A stretch of DNA of 64,000 bases from Puffinus mauretanicus (Eukaryota; Chordata; Aves; Procellariiformes; Procellariidae), in contig JAJKFH010000385.1 in assembly GCA_023333565.1 (NCBI GenBank), positions 496,001 through 560,000 of the forward strand. Reading direction: 5' to 3'. The position numbers and the translations under genes were made by a program. The notes under the pieces are model-generated. The model ran no database searches. It saw nothing but the letters and a program-made list of their open reading frames with translations, and was not told the DNA's origin. This document shows, in pieces, positions 53,346 through 64,000 of this stretch. How positions within the stretch are numbered: position 1 is the first letter of the stretch; each line of letters begins with the position of its first letter.

Positions 53346-55970
53346 ATGGCAAGTAAAAGAAAATCAACAACACCGTGCATGGTCTTAGCCAACGAGCAGG
53401 ATCCGGATCTAGAAATGGTATCAGACTTGGAGGAAGGACCACCTGTACTTGCACCAGCAGATAACCCTACAGCAGAGAGCGTAACGAGTGATGAGGATGT
53501 TCATGAGTATGTGGATTCAGACAATCAGAAAAATACAAATAAAGTAGAAGGTGGTTACGAGTGTAAATACTGTACTTTTCAAACTCCAGATCTCAATATG
53601 TTTACTTTTCACGTGGATTCAGAACATCCCAACGTAGTATTAAATTCATCCTATGTTTGTGTAGAATGCAATTTCCTTACCAAAAGATACGATGCTCTCT
53701 CAGAACATAATTTGAAGTACCACCCTGGAGAGGAGAATTTTAAATTGACCATGGTGAAACGTAATAATCAGACAATCTTTGAACAAACAGTAAACGATCT
53801 TACTTTTGATGGGAGTTTTGTTAGAGAAGAAAACGCTGAACAGGCCGACTCTTCTGAGATACCCTCATCGGGGATCTCAATTAGCAAAACTCCTATTATG
53901 AAAATGATGAAAAACAAAACGGAGACTAAACGTATCGCTGTTTTCCACAATGTGGTTGATGACATTCCTGGTGAAGAAAAGGGAACTGAAAATGAGCCAA
54001 ACTCTGAAGAAGTAGTAGAAAACCCACCACCGGCAGTTTCAGAGTCAAAAGCGAGCCATTCAGTTGTTTGCAGTGCAGCAGATGTGGCTAGTGCGGTAGT
54101 GACTCCAGCACCAGTGCTTCAGCCTGGGGTGGCACAGGTTATAACAGCTGTTACAGCTCCACAGAACTCAAACCTGATTCCAAAAGTCCTAATACCTGTA
54201 AATAGCATTCCAGCCTATAATACTGCTTTGGATAACAATCAGCTTTTGCTTAACACCTACAACAAATTCCCATATCCAACCATGTCGGAAATCACTGTTC
54301 TTTCCACTCAAGCCAAGTACACAGAGGAACAGATTAAAATATGGTTTTCTGCCCAGCGTCTGAAACATGGTGTGAGCTGGACACCGGAGGAAGTGGAGGA
54401 AGCAAGGAGGAAACAATTTAATGGCACAGTGCATACTGTGCCGCAGACAATTACTGTTATTCCAGCACACATTTCCACCGCTAGCAATGGTTTACCTTCA
54501 ATTTTACAGACATGCCAAATAGTTGGTCAGCCAGGACTTGTTCTCACTCAAGTTGCAGGTGCAAATACGTTACCAGTAACAGCCCCCATAGCTTTGACTG
54601 TAGCAGGAGTCCCAAACCAAACACAGTTACAGAAGAGTCAGATTCACACTGCTCAGCCTATTGCAGAAACCAAACAAGTAGCTGCTGTTCCAGCCCCTCA
54701 GCCTATCAAAAATGAATCCGCGCTGATGAATCCTGACTCCTTCGGGATCCGAGCAAAAAAAACTAAGGAACAACTGGCAGAATTGAAAGTCAGCTACCTT
54801 AAAAATCAGTTTCCTCAAGATTCAGAAATTGTTAGACTTATGAAAATAACGGGCCTCACTAAAGGAGAGATCAAAAAGTGGTTCAGTGATACACGCTACA
54901 ATCAGAGAAACTCAAAGAATAATCATGGGATTCATCTCAACAGTGATTCATGTGCCACCATTGTTATTGACTCAAGTGATGAAATGAATGAGTCCCCAAC
55001 GGGAGTCACTCCACAGAGCAAGTCATCGTGGAGCGCTTTTCCTGATTTCACCCCACAGAAATTCAAAGAGAAGACTGCTGAACAGCTGCAAATCCTCCAG
55101 GCAAGTTTTCTTAATAACCCTGTCCTTACTGATGAAGAGATGAATAGGTTAAGAGCCCAAACCAAACTGACCAGGAGAGAGATTGATGCCTGGTTTACAG
55201 AAAGAAGGAAATCAAATGTCTTAAAGGAAGAGGGAGCTGACTTGAACGAGAGCAATGCTGGCAGCTCAAAAGAAGAGGCTGGAGAAACATCTGTGGGAGA
55301 TGGAGCAGCAGGAGCAAAATCAGGGTGTTCCACTTCAAGCAAAATAGGCAAAAAATCACCAGAGCAGTTGCACATGCTTAAAAGTTCCTTTGTCCGTACT
55401 CAGTGGCCATCTCCACAAGAATACAACAAGCTGGCAGAAGAAACTGGGCTCCCAAGATCAGAAATTGTGAGCTGGTTTGGAGATACTCGCTATGCTTGGA
55501 AAAATGGTGGATTGAAATGGTATTATTATTACCAGAGCGCCAGTGCAAACAGTCTGAATGGCCAAGGCTTTGCAAGGAAGAGAGGGAGAGGAAGACCAAA
55601 AGGGAGGGGGAGAGGAAGACCTCGGGGGAGGCCTCGAGGAAGCAAGAGGTTAAATTGCTGGGACAGAGGTGTGTCTGTCATAAAATTCAAAACTGGAACA
55701 GCAATCCTGAAGGACTACTATATGAAGCACAAATTCCTTAATGAGCAAGACCTCGATGAACTGGTAGCCAAATCTCACATGGGATATGAGCAGGTCAGAG
55801 AGTGGTTTGCAGAAAGGCAGAGAAGGTTAGAACTTGGAATAGAGCTGTTTGATGAGAATGAGGAGGAAGACGAAATGCTGGAAGATCAGGAAGATGAGGA
55901 AGAAACGGATGATAGTGATACTTGGGAACCCCCCCGACACGTTAAGCGTAAACTTTCAAAATCAGATTGA
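53346..55970 (+). CDS. ZHX1: ZHX1, zinc fingers and homeoboxes protein 1
   Basis: Nuclear transcriptional repressor; the mammalian protein dimerises with ZHX family members and binds NF-YA and DNMT3B. The 874-codon ORF is within one residue of human ZHX1 (873) and nearly identical in long stretches. Two C2H2 fingers: C73-C76-H89-H94 and C105-C108-H121-H126. Five homeodomains, each marked by its third-helix WF motif at about residues 332 (KIWFSAQR), 511 ([12 protein letters not shown]), 615 (DAWFTERRK), 709 ([12 protein letters not shown]) and 818 ([10 protein letters not shown]). An AT-hook-like GRGRPKG...RGRPRG repeat at about 745-762 and an acidic tail (EENEEEDE type, about 835-863) follow. 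Start chosen: first in-frame ATG, GGCATGGC, matching [15 protein letters not shown] in human. No truncation or frameshift. Confidence 0.98.
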   Translation: MASKRKSTTPCMVLANEQDPDLEMVSDLEEGPPVLAPADNPTAESVTSDEDVHEYVDSDNQKNTNKVEGGYECKYCTFQTPDLNMFTFHVDSEHPNVVLNSSYVCVECNFLTKRYDALSEHNLKYHPGEENFKLTMVKRNNQTIFEQTVNDLTFDGSFVREENAEQADSSEIPSSGISISKTPIMKMMKNKTETKRIAVFHNVVDDIPGEEKGTENEPNSEEVVENPPPAVSESKASHSVVCSAADVASAVVTPAPVLQPGVAQVITAVTAPQNSNLIPKVLIPVNSIPAYNTALDNNQLLLNTYNKFPYPTMSEITVLSTQAKYTEEQIKIWFSAQRLKHGVSWTPEEVEEARRKQFNGTVHTVPQTITVIPAHISTASNGLPSILQTCQIVGQPGLVLTQVAGANTLPVTAPIALTVAGVPNQTQLQKSQIHTAQPIAETKQVAAVPAPQPIKNESALMNPDSFGIRAKKTKEQLAELKVSYLKNQFPQDSEIVRLMKITGLTKGEIKKWFSDTRYNQRNSKNNHGIHLNSDSCATIVIDSSDEMNESPTGVTPQSKSSWSAFPDFTPQKFKEKTAEQLQILQASFLNNPVLTDEEMNRLRAQTKLTRREIDAWFTERRKSNVLKEEGADLNESNAGSSKEEAGETSVGDGAAGAKSGCSTSSKIGKKSPEQLHMLKSSFVRTQWPSPQEYNKLAEETGLPRSEIVSWFGDTRYAWKNGGLKWYYYYQSASANSLNGQGFARKRGRGRPKGRGRGRPRGRPRGSKRLNCWDRGVSVIKFKTGTAILKDYYMKHKFLNEQDLDELVAKSHMGYEQVREWFAERQRRLELGIELFDENEEEDEMLEDQEDEEETDDSDTWEPPRHVKRKLSKSD

Positions 55971-58567
55971 CGTGCAATTTGGGATTTGGGGGCCAAAAAC
56001 CTATGAATTAGGGTTGATGTTATGGTGAAGAGCCAAATGATTTTTCATGGCCTTCAGTTTAGCAAGCACCTGCTTAGCATCTTCCATCCACTAAAAGAAC
56101 ATGGGCAAGATGCTACCTGTGCAGGCAACTGTTTGCTTCCTTGCTACAAGAGATGGACATCCTCAGGCCTAGCCTAGGACATGGGGTTATAAATCAGATC
56201 CAGTTCAGCTCCTCCTCTTCCACACTACCAATGGGAAGGTTCATGTTCATCGTTCATGTGACTGCTTCTCAATATTTAATTGCCTTATATTGTTTAATTC
56301 CAAAAAAACACAGACACATTTTTTCATTGATGTAGGAGAACATTGCCTGTTCATGAAGGAGGAAAATACAAAGACCTAAGATGTCTTTTTGCAAACATCG
56401 CTTCACCTGAAAGGTTTCAAGGCCTGGGTTTATTTCTTAAGGAAAGAGTGCAAAACAAAAGAGAAGGGGAAAAGTGTGACAGAGGAATCAATGAACCTAG
56501 GGGTGAGGATTGCTTGGTTTAAGAAAATGAGGTGATATTGGCATCTTTTGCATATCTTCAGAGTGTTTTCGGTTTACAGAATTTGTGCTGAAATGTTCCT
56601 TGTTGATAATTATGAGCTAACTGAATGAGTCCAATGCTAGAAGATGCTTTTCGTTACATATAATCACTGTATCCTACATCAGTTTAATTTAAATGCCTGA
56701 CAGACTTGATGCTGTTGATAGTAACATTCATTTTTAGCTTGTGCATTCTTTCCTTTGTTGGAATGGTAAGAAAAGTATGTATATTTCTAGCTAAAAAGAA
56801 TAATTTCTTGAAATCTTACACTGAACTTTAAGGTAAACGTGAGGCGGAAACTGCCTAAAAGTTGTTCGGAGTTGCTTAGGGGTTTGTCAGAATACACAGA
56901 TACAGAGGCGAAAAGCGTCTTCGGGTGCTAGTAAGAAAGGTTTTCAAGTAAGTTGTGGCAATGACATGATGTTTAATTCTCAAACAGAATGAAGTTATAT
57001 GGCCTTTAGATGCTTAGGAATGATAAACATGTTAGTGTTTAATTGTTCTTCAGCAATAGCCCAGTTGAATGATTTGCCTGCAAGTTTAACTTAAATTCAT
57101 CCTAATGGATTGAGCTTACCACTATGCTGATTGTTCTTAGGGCTGCTGGGTGAACACACTTACTTTTAGAGGTGGCTTGATCTACCTGAACTGAACTCCA
57201 GAAATAATTAATCTGATACAAAACAACTACATCTTGAATAAGTGTCTTTAAAACAGGAAAAAAAAAAAAAGCCATTTAAGACATTGAAATCATAGTAGAG
57301 TTTGAATTACCAACTTAAAAACAATGGGCCAAATTCATGGAGGTTAGTTTAGGCAGATGTCTGGCATCCTAGAGAACTAGTACTCCGAGGAAGAGTAGTT
57401 TGTGTTCTTGCTACTGTTGGTCTGCATTTTTTAGGGATAAGCTACTTTATATTTAGATGTCAAAAGATGATGATGAATTGGTGCTGTTGTCACCAACATT
57501 GTCTGCTTTTACATTGGCACTAACGGAAAGGATACGAGCAATCTCCTTTTGCACATCTGGCAGCATCTTCACTGTAGGCTTCTGCATCTAATGACCAATG
57601 AGAGACAGATTAGTGTAGAGAAAATGCGTCTTAATATTTCCACATTTCCAAGAACCTAATCTGGGATTACTCTTTCTTCCTCCCTGTGATAACTGTCAAA
57701 AGACCAAGAAAGTCCTTTTGGTCATGATTTTCTGAAGCAGAGGAGACCATGTTAGATCTGTTTTTCATACCTGATAGTGGGTGAAACCCAGGTCAAAGCA
57801 AGAAAGGGAGTAACGTCTGACAAAACATTGTGAACTCACCTTCCTCTCTGGGCTTCCTCTCTGGGAAGCTGCCCTTCTGCTCCCAGGTTGAACAGGCTGC
57901 CTGAGTTGCAGGAGGATGTTCTGTGTGAAAGCCATTTACCAGGGTGAGCTCTTCTGACTATTTGAGATTGCTGGAAAGAAAAAGGCAGTGGCTTTTGGTG
58001 TGTGACATGAATTTAATGATGAAACTATTTCCTGGCTTCCAAGACTCAAATCGGTGAGGCACGAAGTGGTTAGCGGTGCTAAAGAGGACTAGCCAAGAAT
58101 CCCTCAGTTTAACTTTGGAGTGGGGGAGAAGCAAAGCCATGTTGTCAGCATATTTCATTGCAGTACTTATGCCTCTGGATGTGAGGTGGTGTAAGAGAGA
58201 TCAGGATCTGGCCTTTTCAGCATTGACTGCTATATGTGGTTAGGAGGTATTCTTGTTTGGCTGGTAATGGTATGGATGAGGCTGTTGCAGACGCCAGCAG
58301 ATATAAGAAAGATTTGTGTTAGCTTCAAGCTCCGCTGGGAATACAGGGTCAAAAATCACTGCTTGCTCAGTGGGAAAGGACAAAGCTAGTAGGGAAAGAT
58401 ATGCTATTTTTAAGTTTCCAAAAATATTGAAGCAAATTCTTAAAATCCTTGGGAATATGCCTTTAGCAAGCAAAATCCTAAGTTGCCTTAATTCTTAAGG
58501 TTGATCCTTAAAGAATTAATTTTCTTTTTAAAAAAAAAAAACAAAAGCCACTCAAGCAACCTGTCCA

Positions 58568-58573
58568 AATAAA
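58568..58573 (+). terminator. ZHX1 AATAAA signal, proximal
   Basis: First AATAAA after the ZHX1 stop (CCAAATAAACATC). ATTAAA at 58611 and a second AATAAA at 58644-58649 follow closely, so cleavage is expected at about 58590-58670. Confidence 0.5.
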
Positions 58574-58643
58574 CATCTCCATTTTTTGCAGAGACAGCAT
58601 TTAGGTTAGCATTAAATCTGACCACCTTTAAAAGATGGGAAAA

Positions 58644-58649
58644 AATAAA
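58644..58649 (+). terminator. ZHX1 AATAAA signal, distal
   Basis: AAAAATAAAGATCC, 76 nt after the proximal signal. Confidence 0.45.
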
Positions 58650-58650
58650 G

Positions 58651-61600
58651 ATCCAAGTTAACTATATGATTAAATGGGGAAATTTTCCATTTTGGTAGTG
58701 TTCTGTTAAATAACACTCAGCTACAGTGGTAGGCCTTAGCACATCTGGTCTGAAAAACACAGGAAGAAGAAATACATTGTTTATCAAACTAAATATAGTT
58801 GGATTGGACATCTTCTTTCAGTAAAGTGGTCAGAGATGGTGGCTGATGTATACTGGGCCAGATTTTCAGTTGCTGTAAATATTACAGTTCCATGTATTCC
58901 AGTGGTTATAATAGTATTTACAGCCCATTGAGGAATATCATCTCTTTGCTGAATATAAAATTTAAATTAAACCATGTGCTGTGGGTCAGCTAATGAGAGA
59001 TGCAAAGTACCCACATTTCCTTTGGGCTACATGCGCATTTGTAAGCCTTTCAGTTGTGCCAAGGATGAGAAAAATCTGGGTGGGTTCAGCCTGAAGACAG
59101 CAGTTGTATGCATTCATTATTGCTTATAATCTGTCTGTTATTTCTGTTTGAACAAACAGAGTCCATTAATTATCAGTTTATTTCATGTTTACAGCATGTG
59201 TATATTTGCACTGCATACTGGGAGAGAGGGAAACTCCTTCTGGAGGCCTCCCGCATCAGGACTGATGGGAGAAGCATTGGAAAGAGCTGTCAGCATGCTG
59301 GTCTGTTTTATCTGTGAATTGTGGTTGTGGCTGGTGGGAACTCAAAGCTACTGGTAACAGTGGTTTAGCCTAGATTCATCTCATCTAACCTTAGGCTGCT
59401 GTGCTCCTTACCTGGGTGCCCAAGGCACACTAGTCACCTGCGAGGTGTTTTGGAAGCCACTTGGACTGAGCTACATTGACAGTGGGGAGGGAAGGGGCAA
59501 GAAAGTATGTCTGCCTGGGGAGAGTGTCCATGTGGGGTTTTGTTGATTTCTCTGCTCGGTGAAGAACTGTGTGTAGATGAGCCTGTGGTGTGTTTTCTGT
59601 ATTTCTGTGGAGCTTCACCTCTTAGGTTTGAGCTAGTTACGAGCCAGGCTTCAGTGACTGTCATTGACAGGGAGATGAAGAAACTCTTGGATCTTGCTCA
59701 GACCTTACCTCTAGGTAGCTGGTTTGTTCTTAGTCTTCGTTGGGAGCACCGTTTCAGAATTCAGCTGTGAGCATCAGTTCCTTTAGAGCTAAGGTAGAGC
59801 TTTCCTCTTCATCTGCTGCCAGGAGTACCTGATCTGATGATGCTAGTTACTGCTGTCTCTGGAATTCAGCTAAAGAGAGAATAAAGATAATCCTGTGCCA
59901 GAGTGGAGAAGGATGAGGGCTAAAAGAAAGCCTCACAACCAGGTGAGGCATCCAGCATCACTGTATTGTGCTGCTTCATGGCATGTTTTGCTCTTGCTTC
60001 TGAGTACAATGAAGGAGCATGTTTCCATCTTAAACAGTGCTGTCTTCCCAGTATGAATCTCTTAATGATCCCAAGGTTAGTGTTTTTTGTAAAAAGAAAG
60101 TTAGACCTATTCCTTCCTGGAGGTTTGAATGAACTAACAGAGTGCTGGTTTGTAAGAAGTGGAAAGAAGGGAAAATGCAGAAGCTTGAAGCCTCTTGACT
60201 TTGCTTGCCCTGCAGAATTCACTTACCTAGAAGTTCTTAAGCAAAACAAGTTTTACTCTTGCTGTTCTGACAGAACAAGTATTGCAATCACTCATTTTTA
60301 GCACATAGAAAGCTCTGCTTTGTTCTGAAAGCAAAGGAGAGGAAAGATATCTAATACCTCATGATTAGAATTTAGTGGATTATCTCTAATACACTATAGT
60401 AAATGAGGCCATTCCCTTTATAACCTTGTCCAGTACCGTTTTAAAAACTGCGTTTTCATGACATGATATGCAATATGGTGTCTGGCTGTAACTTTGATTA
60501 TTGGGAAGGAAACTCTTGCAATGTCTGCACAAGACATGAAATAATTTTTCTAATGCATGATTTGCTGACTTTGGGCAAAAACCTATTTTCCTCCTGCTTG
60601 CCAAGGAACTCTTGAGGCAGGCAAATGCACTCCCTTGTCCTCTACAGAGCAGAGAAAGCATTTCTGGAGCCCATACAAAGTGATTCATGGCCTTATGCAG
60701 TCCCCATAGGCCAGAAAGCCCAAAGATGCAGACACTCTCTTCCTCCTCCGTTTTCCTCTGAAACGAGAGCACAGCAGTAACTCTGACAACTAGTCTCTGG
60801 CTGCTGAGTAACCAAGCTGTAGTTTAAGGTGGGGAGCATTTTCCCTTTTGCACTTAACGGAGTACTGTGTATTCAGGCTGGATGTCAGTATTTGCTTCTG
60901 TAAATATGATAGTATTGATTTGCGTCCTCCACCTGAGTCCTGTATCTGTCTATATTCATATCTCCCAAGGAGAGAAGATAATCTTTAAGCTTCTGTAATA
61001 TTAAATATCCCTGCCCTAACCTGAATGCACAAAAATAGAGTGCAATGAAATATAGCTACTTTCTTTGATTTAATTTATTTTTTCTTGGAAAATAATTTTG
61101 CCTACATTCAGTAGTAATGAAAAGATAGTATGAGTGATCAGAGAGCAGTAAAACTGTCGAGAGTTGTTCATAATGCCTGGGATGATTACGTAAATTAGAG
61201 ATGAGAAGGGCTAGTGGAGGGCTCAGTTCCCTGCACTAAACAGTGCTGGGTTACACTTGTATTCTCCATCAAGCTTGTGATATCCTCAGATAAGTAGATT
61301 TACCAGGTAGCATGACACAAACTTATTGGGTCAAGTTACTTGAAGTTTGGTGATGTATTAAAATTCTATAGGAAAAGATTTTAAAATGAAAGTTGAAACA
61401 GAAAGTGAAAAATCCCCTCAATAGCTATTATACACACTCAATAGCTCAAATTCCTGTGTTGTTTTCACACTTTTAAAAAGGGAGATTTTGAAGCACAGGT
61501 GGGTTACAACCAGTATTTTCGAGTTCAACGGTCTGAGCTTTTGGGGGTTTTTCTCCTTCTGTGGTGAAGAGCATCTGCACTTTTTCAGTGGATAGTCATT

Positions 61601-61820
61601 GCAAAACCGACTTACACAACACTGTAAAATGTAGAGTGATAGCTGAAGATCCCGTGGCACTGTTCATGAATTAAGGTGGGATTCGTCTGATTGCATGTTG
61701 ATGTCTGCATTTGAGCAGGACACCGTAGCTAGTCAGTATACCTAATGAATGCAAGCCTGCTCGTCCTGCGTGCCTGGAGTTGGTCAGAGGAACTGCAGCC
61801 TGAACTCCAGTGACTGTTAC
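58651..61820. other. Region downstream of ZHX1
   Basis: Apart from a decayed palindromic repeat at 58852-58945 and an isolated AATAAA at 59880-59885, I find no gene or repeat I can name. ORFs here are short and uninterpretable. C8orf76, the next gene in mammals, was not recognised. Confidence 0.5.
58852..58945. repeat. Decayed palindromic interspersed repeat
   Basis: Begins GGGCCAGATTTTCAGTTGCT and contains inverted arms: TCAGTTGCTGTAAATATTACAG (about 58865-58886) against TAGTATTTACAGCCCATTGA (about 58913-58932) read in reverse. It resembles the palindromic GGGCCAGATT...GTAAAT elements common in reptile and bird genomes. Confidence 0.45.
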
Positions 61821-61875
61821 ACATGGCTTGCAGGGAGACACTGACACTCTGTAGTGTCACCTGAAATTAGGCAAG

Positions 61876-62058
61876 ATGGATCTTCGCCTGGGAGTGCGCT
61901 GGATTGCAGCACTGATCTTTGTGTTGTGGTTAGCAATGGTACTTACCTCTGCTTCCAACTTGATGCTTGTTGGGAAGTGCGAGGCCTTTTTTTTCTGGTT
62001 TTTTGCTTTTTTTTCTTGTATTCTAGAGCAGGTAGCACTACAGCGGTGGATAGAGTAA
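61876..62058 (+). CDS. Candidate N-terminal exon with hydrophobic leader
   Basis: ATG in a good context (GCAAGATGG). The ORF opens with a charged start followed by a hydrophobic stretch (RWIAALIFVLWLAMVLTS) like a signal peptide or signal anchor. A donor-like ATG|GTACTT occurs after codon 21; without splicing the ORF ends after 60 codons in low-complexity Phe-rich residues from T runs. No family recognised; it could be chance. Confidence 0.15.
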   Translation: MDLRLGVRWIAALIFVLWLAMVLTSASNLMLVGKCEAFFFWFFAFFSCILEQVALQRWIE

Positions 62059-62829
62059 CTGATCCTTGGTTACAGTACTGTGGCGTAGGAATAATTTGGG
62101 GTTTCTCAAGTATTTTAGAGATAAGGTTACTATATGAACATTGGACTGTGCATAACTTAGAACTATGTTAAGACACATAATATTTGTGTCCCAGTTGATG
62201 AAAGTACTTCCTTATGCTTATTCAATATTAGATACCTATCATGAAACTTTCCCTACAGAATCTGCTAGAATGACAGAAGATTCAAGTCTTCATCTGTGAT
62301 ACGAAACGATCAACCACAACAGCTCCATTATGATTTCGAAATGTTCCCCCTGCTTCCAGTTCCAGCTTACAAAAGTGTTTCCAATTTTGCATAGTTGGCT
62401 ATCTGCATGTATGCTTACAGTCTGTACAGAAATGCACTACAATGAGTTGCCCTACCTGGGAAGGCTTTATATTGTATAGAAAATGTGGCACTAGGTACTG
62501 CTCTTCATGTGCACAGGAGAGTTAACAGGTGTCGATCTCGTTTACAGAAATGATGGCGCTTTGCAATTTTCTATAATATATTGCAATATATTTAAATGTC
62601 CTGTTTGACATGTGAAATGAAATTAAGTTAATGCATTGTTATGTATTTGAAGTATGAGGAAGACGATTCACTAACGACCAGCAAGGTTTTTAGAAGGTGT
62701 CCAGTATGTAGCTGTCTGTGTGATCTGTCTGGTGTATGTGATGTTAAAGGAAGTAACAATACTGTCACTGTTTAGAATGAAGAGTTTCTTTTGAATGATG
62801 CAATAGCTTACAGTGTCTTTCCTTTGTAG

Positions 62830-63045
62830 CTGCCCAATGTGGTGAAGGGGAAGCAATTCTTGAAAAAGTTCAAGATAACTGGTTAACTGTGAATGGGCCT
62901 AATCTTTCGTGAAACCAAGAAAATTTTTGGACACACACAGGACTTGAATACTCAAAAGGATTGGAACTTAGTGTTGTGCCAAAGTTAAACTACTGCAGTT
63001 GGCAGAAGTTCTGCACTGTAAATAGAAGACTGATTAAAAGACAGC

Positions 63046-63049
<4 letters not shown>
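62830..63049 (+). other. Candidate terminal exon or retrocopy 3' end ending in ATTAAA and A tract
   Basis: After a strong acceptor (TCTTTCCTTTGTAG) the sequence is open in one phase for 26 residues (AQCGEGEAILEKVQDNWLTV, then NGPNLS and TGA), followed by 140 nt, ATTAAA at 63033-63038 and, 11 nt later, 36 A residues. This is either the last exon of an unassigned gene followed by a genomic A tract, or the 3' end of an inserted mRNA copy. Confidence 0.25.

Positions 63050-63085
<36 letters not shown>
63050..63085 (+). repeat. A36 homopolymer tract
   Basis: Thirty-six uninterrupted A residues, by far the longest homopolymer in the window (next 18). Position directly downstream of ATTAAA suggests a fossil poly(A) tail; simple slippage is the alternative. 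Confidence 0.8.
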
Positions 63086-63087
<2 letters not shown>

Positions 63088-63352
63088 CAAATTTTAATAC
63101 AGTACGTTTTTATTCTGATACATGATGGAAACATTCTGTTTTAGACCTTTTTTGAAGAGGCTTCAGTGACCACTAGATTTTGTCCTCTTATATTTTGTTT
63201 GGCCTAATACTATATGTTCTAGTAAGATGGGCTTTATTGCCTGTGTTCTTTGATATGTGATTAAGCTTATAGCTTTGAGTGACCAAACATTTTACAGAGT
63301 AAAAGTTCTTAGAAACAGTATAACGTAACTGATATTTCTGTGTCTTATTTAT

Positions 63353-63534
63353 CAGGCTCTGCACAAACTTGGAAAGTTGTGCTGGACTTGTACAACTCAT
63401 ATATGGGAACGCAGCATACTTCTGGATATTACAAACCTAAGCCTTTGTGGCAGTATGGATCTTGTCTTTGGATTTATTTTTGTTATTTTTTTGAGGCAAA
63501 GAGACGAATGGATGCTGCTGTAAAATACTTGTAA
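63353..63534 (+). CDS. Candidate exon with open frame near right edge
   Basis: Begins after an acceptor-like TTATTTATCAG and stays open for 60 codons to TAA (e.g. TWKVVLDLYNSYMGTQHTSG, AKRRMDAAVKYL). There is no upstream ATG in frame, so it could only be an internal or terminal exon. Clustered AATAAA motifs follow at 63591, 63659 and 63699. Not recognised; weak. Confidence 0.15.
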
Positions 63535-63883
63535 TATTGCCATTATTGCTTTCTGTAGCAATTACTGCTTTTGCTTCAACAGATAAAGAAAATAAATCAG
63601 AGATAGAAAAATCCTAAAAGACGCTGGTAGAAGAAAGGATCATGTGGGAACTTCTGAAAATAAACTTTGTACCAAAATTTTGAAAACAGAAATAATGGAA
63701 TAAATGTCTCCTTACTGAGTGCGTGTGGTTTTAAGAGGTGGTGTGGAAACCAGGAACCATGTCTGTATGAAAATATCACAAACCAGATCTTCTCAGATGT
63801 CTTTTCCTGTTACACAAAACTGAATTTCACCAATTCCTCAGATGCTTTGAATTCAGAGAACTGGCTTGGCTGAACAGCCAGCG

Positions 63884-63967
63884 TGAGGTCAGCTTCACGT
63901 GTGAGTCAGAACAGCTGCTTGTTGCTGAACTGTTCTGCTGTGTCAGCAGGCCAGGGACGTTCACGTG
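63884..63967. promoter_or_regulatory. Cluster of E-box and AP-1 type motifs
   Basis: TGAGGTCA (about 63884), CACGTG at 63896-63901, an overlapping TGAGTCA at 63902-63908 and a second CACGTG at 63962-63967 lie within 85 bp at the window edge. Motifs are short, so function is only suggested. Confidence 0.25.
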
Positions 63968-64000
63968 ATTTTTCTCATTAAGGCAGATGCACTTTTATTA

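Larger units (their letters stand above)
53129..58650 (+). other. ZHX1: ZHX1 terminal exon (5' UTR end, whole CDS, 3' UTR)
   Basis: One long exon after the acceptor CTACAG at 53128. It has a 217-nt 5' UTR with three uORFs, the uninterrupted CDS, and a 3' UTR ending near AATAAA at 58568 or 58644. A single-exon ORF is typical of all ZHX genes. Confidence 0.8.
55971..58650 (+). other. ZHX1: ZHX1 3' UTR
   Basis: About 2.7 kb with no coding feature. The first AATAAA signals occur only near its end, comparable with the long mammalian 3' UTR. AT-rich, with A13 at 57258-57270. Confidence 0.6.

Noticed and set aside
54932..55375. 147-codon ORF antisense to ZHX1
   Set aside because: Shadow of the conserved ZHX1 reading frame.
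58651..64000. C8orf76, expected next gene by mammalian synteny
   Set aside because: No TPR-like exon or recognisable C8orf76 residue stretch was found; it probably starts to the right of the window.

Overview
The window is nuclear DNA from a sauropsid, most probably a bird. It carries two adjacent, same-strand (+) vertebrate genes with long introns, a CpG-island promoter, and interspersed remnants of CR1 LINEs, a MIR-type SINE and a probable retroviral LTR. Both genes are recognised from their encoded proteins. ATAD2 (AAA+ ATPase and bromodomain chromatin factor) runs from before the left edge to about 34.77 kb. ZHX1 (zinc fingers and homeoboxes 1) runs from the CpG island at about 36.2 kb to about 58.6 kb. 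The same neighbours in the same relative orientation are known from human 8q24.13, where they lie much further apart.

Layout. 1-2542: probably ATAD2 intron 1, with a GC-rich repeat-like block (240-960) and an unexplained minus-strand ORF; exon 1 lies outside. 2543-33538: 27 ATAD2 coding exons that join in frame into 1,293 codons plus a stop (partial at the N terminus). Acidic N-terminal region exons are followed by the AAA1 core (exons 13299-17732), an AAA1 lid and linker, a degenerate AAA2 (21313-24635), the bromodomain (24773-26843) and a charged C-terminal tail. 33539-34775: 3' UTR with four AATAAA signals. 34986-35264 (-): a weak candidate ORF. 35560-37020: CpG island with a YY1-type site and the inferred ZHX1 exon 1. 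37223-37333: candidate second noncoding exon. 37334-53128: a 15.8-kb intron with CR1 remnants. 53129-58650: terminal ZHX1 exon, holding three back-to-back uORFs, the intronless 874-codon CDS and a long 3' UTR. 58650-64000: intergenic or start of the next unit, with a decayed palindromic repeat, a 36-nt A tract just after ATTAAA, and several weak exon candidates not assigned to any gene.

Biology. ATAD2 binds acetylated histones and works as a hexameric AAA+ chromatin regulator and coactivator for E2F/MYC programmes. ZHX1 is a nuclear repressor with two C2H2 fingers and five homeodomains. They are linked here by position only. Points most worth attention are a 96-nt ATAD2 intron with no in-frame stop, followed by an exon with two same-phase donors (GTAAGA, or a GC donor 81 nt downstream); a Val-to-Ala change in the bromodomain RVF shelf; the abutting uORF chain in front of ZHX1; and the A36 tract. 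No wholly new system was found. All homology calls are from recognition of the protein sequence; no search was run.
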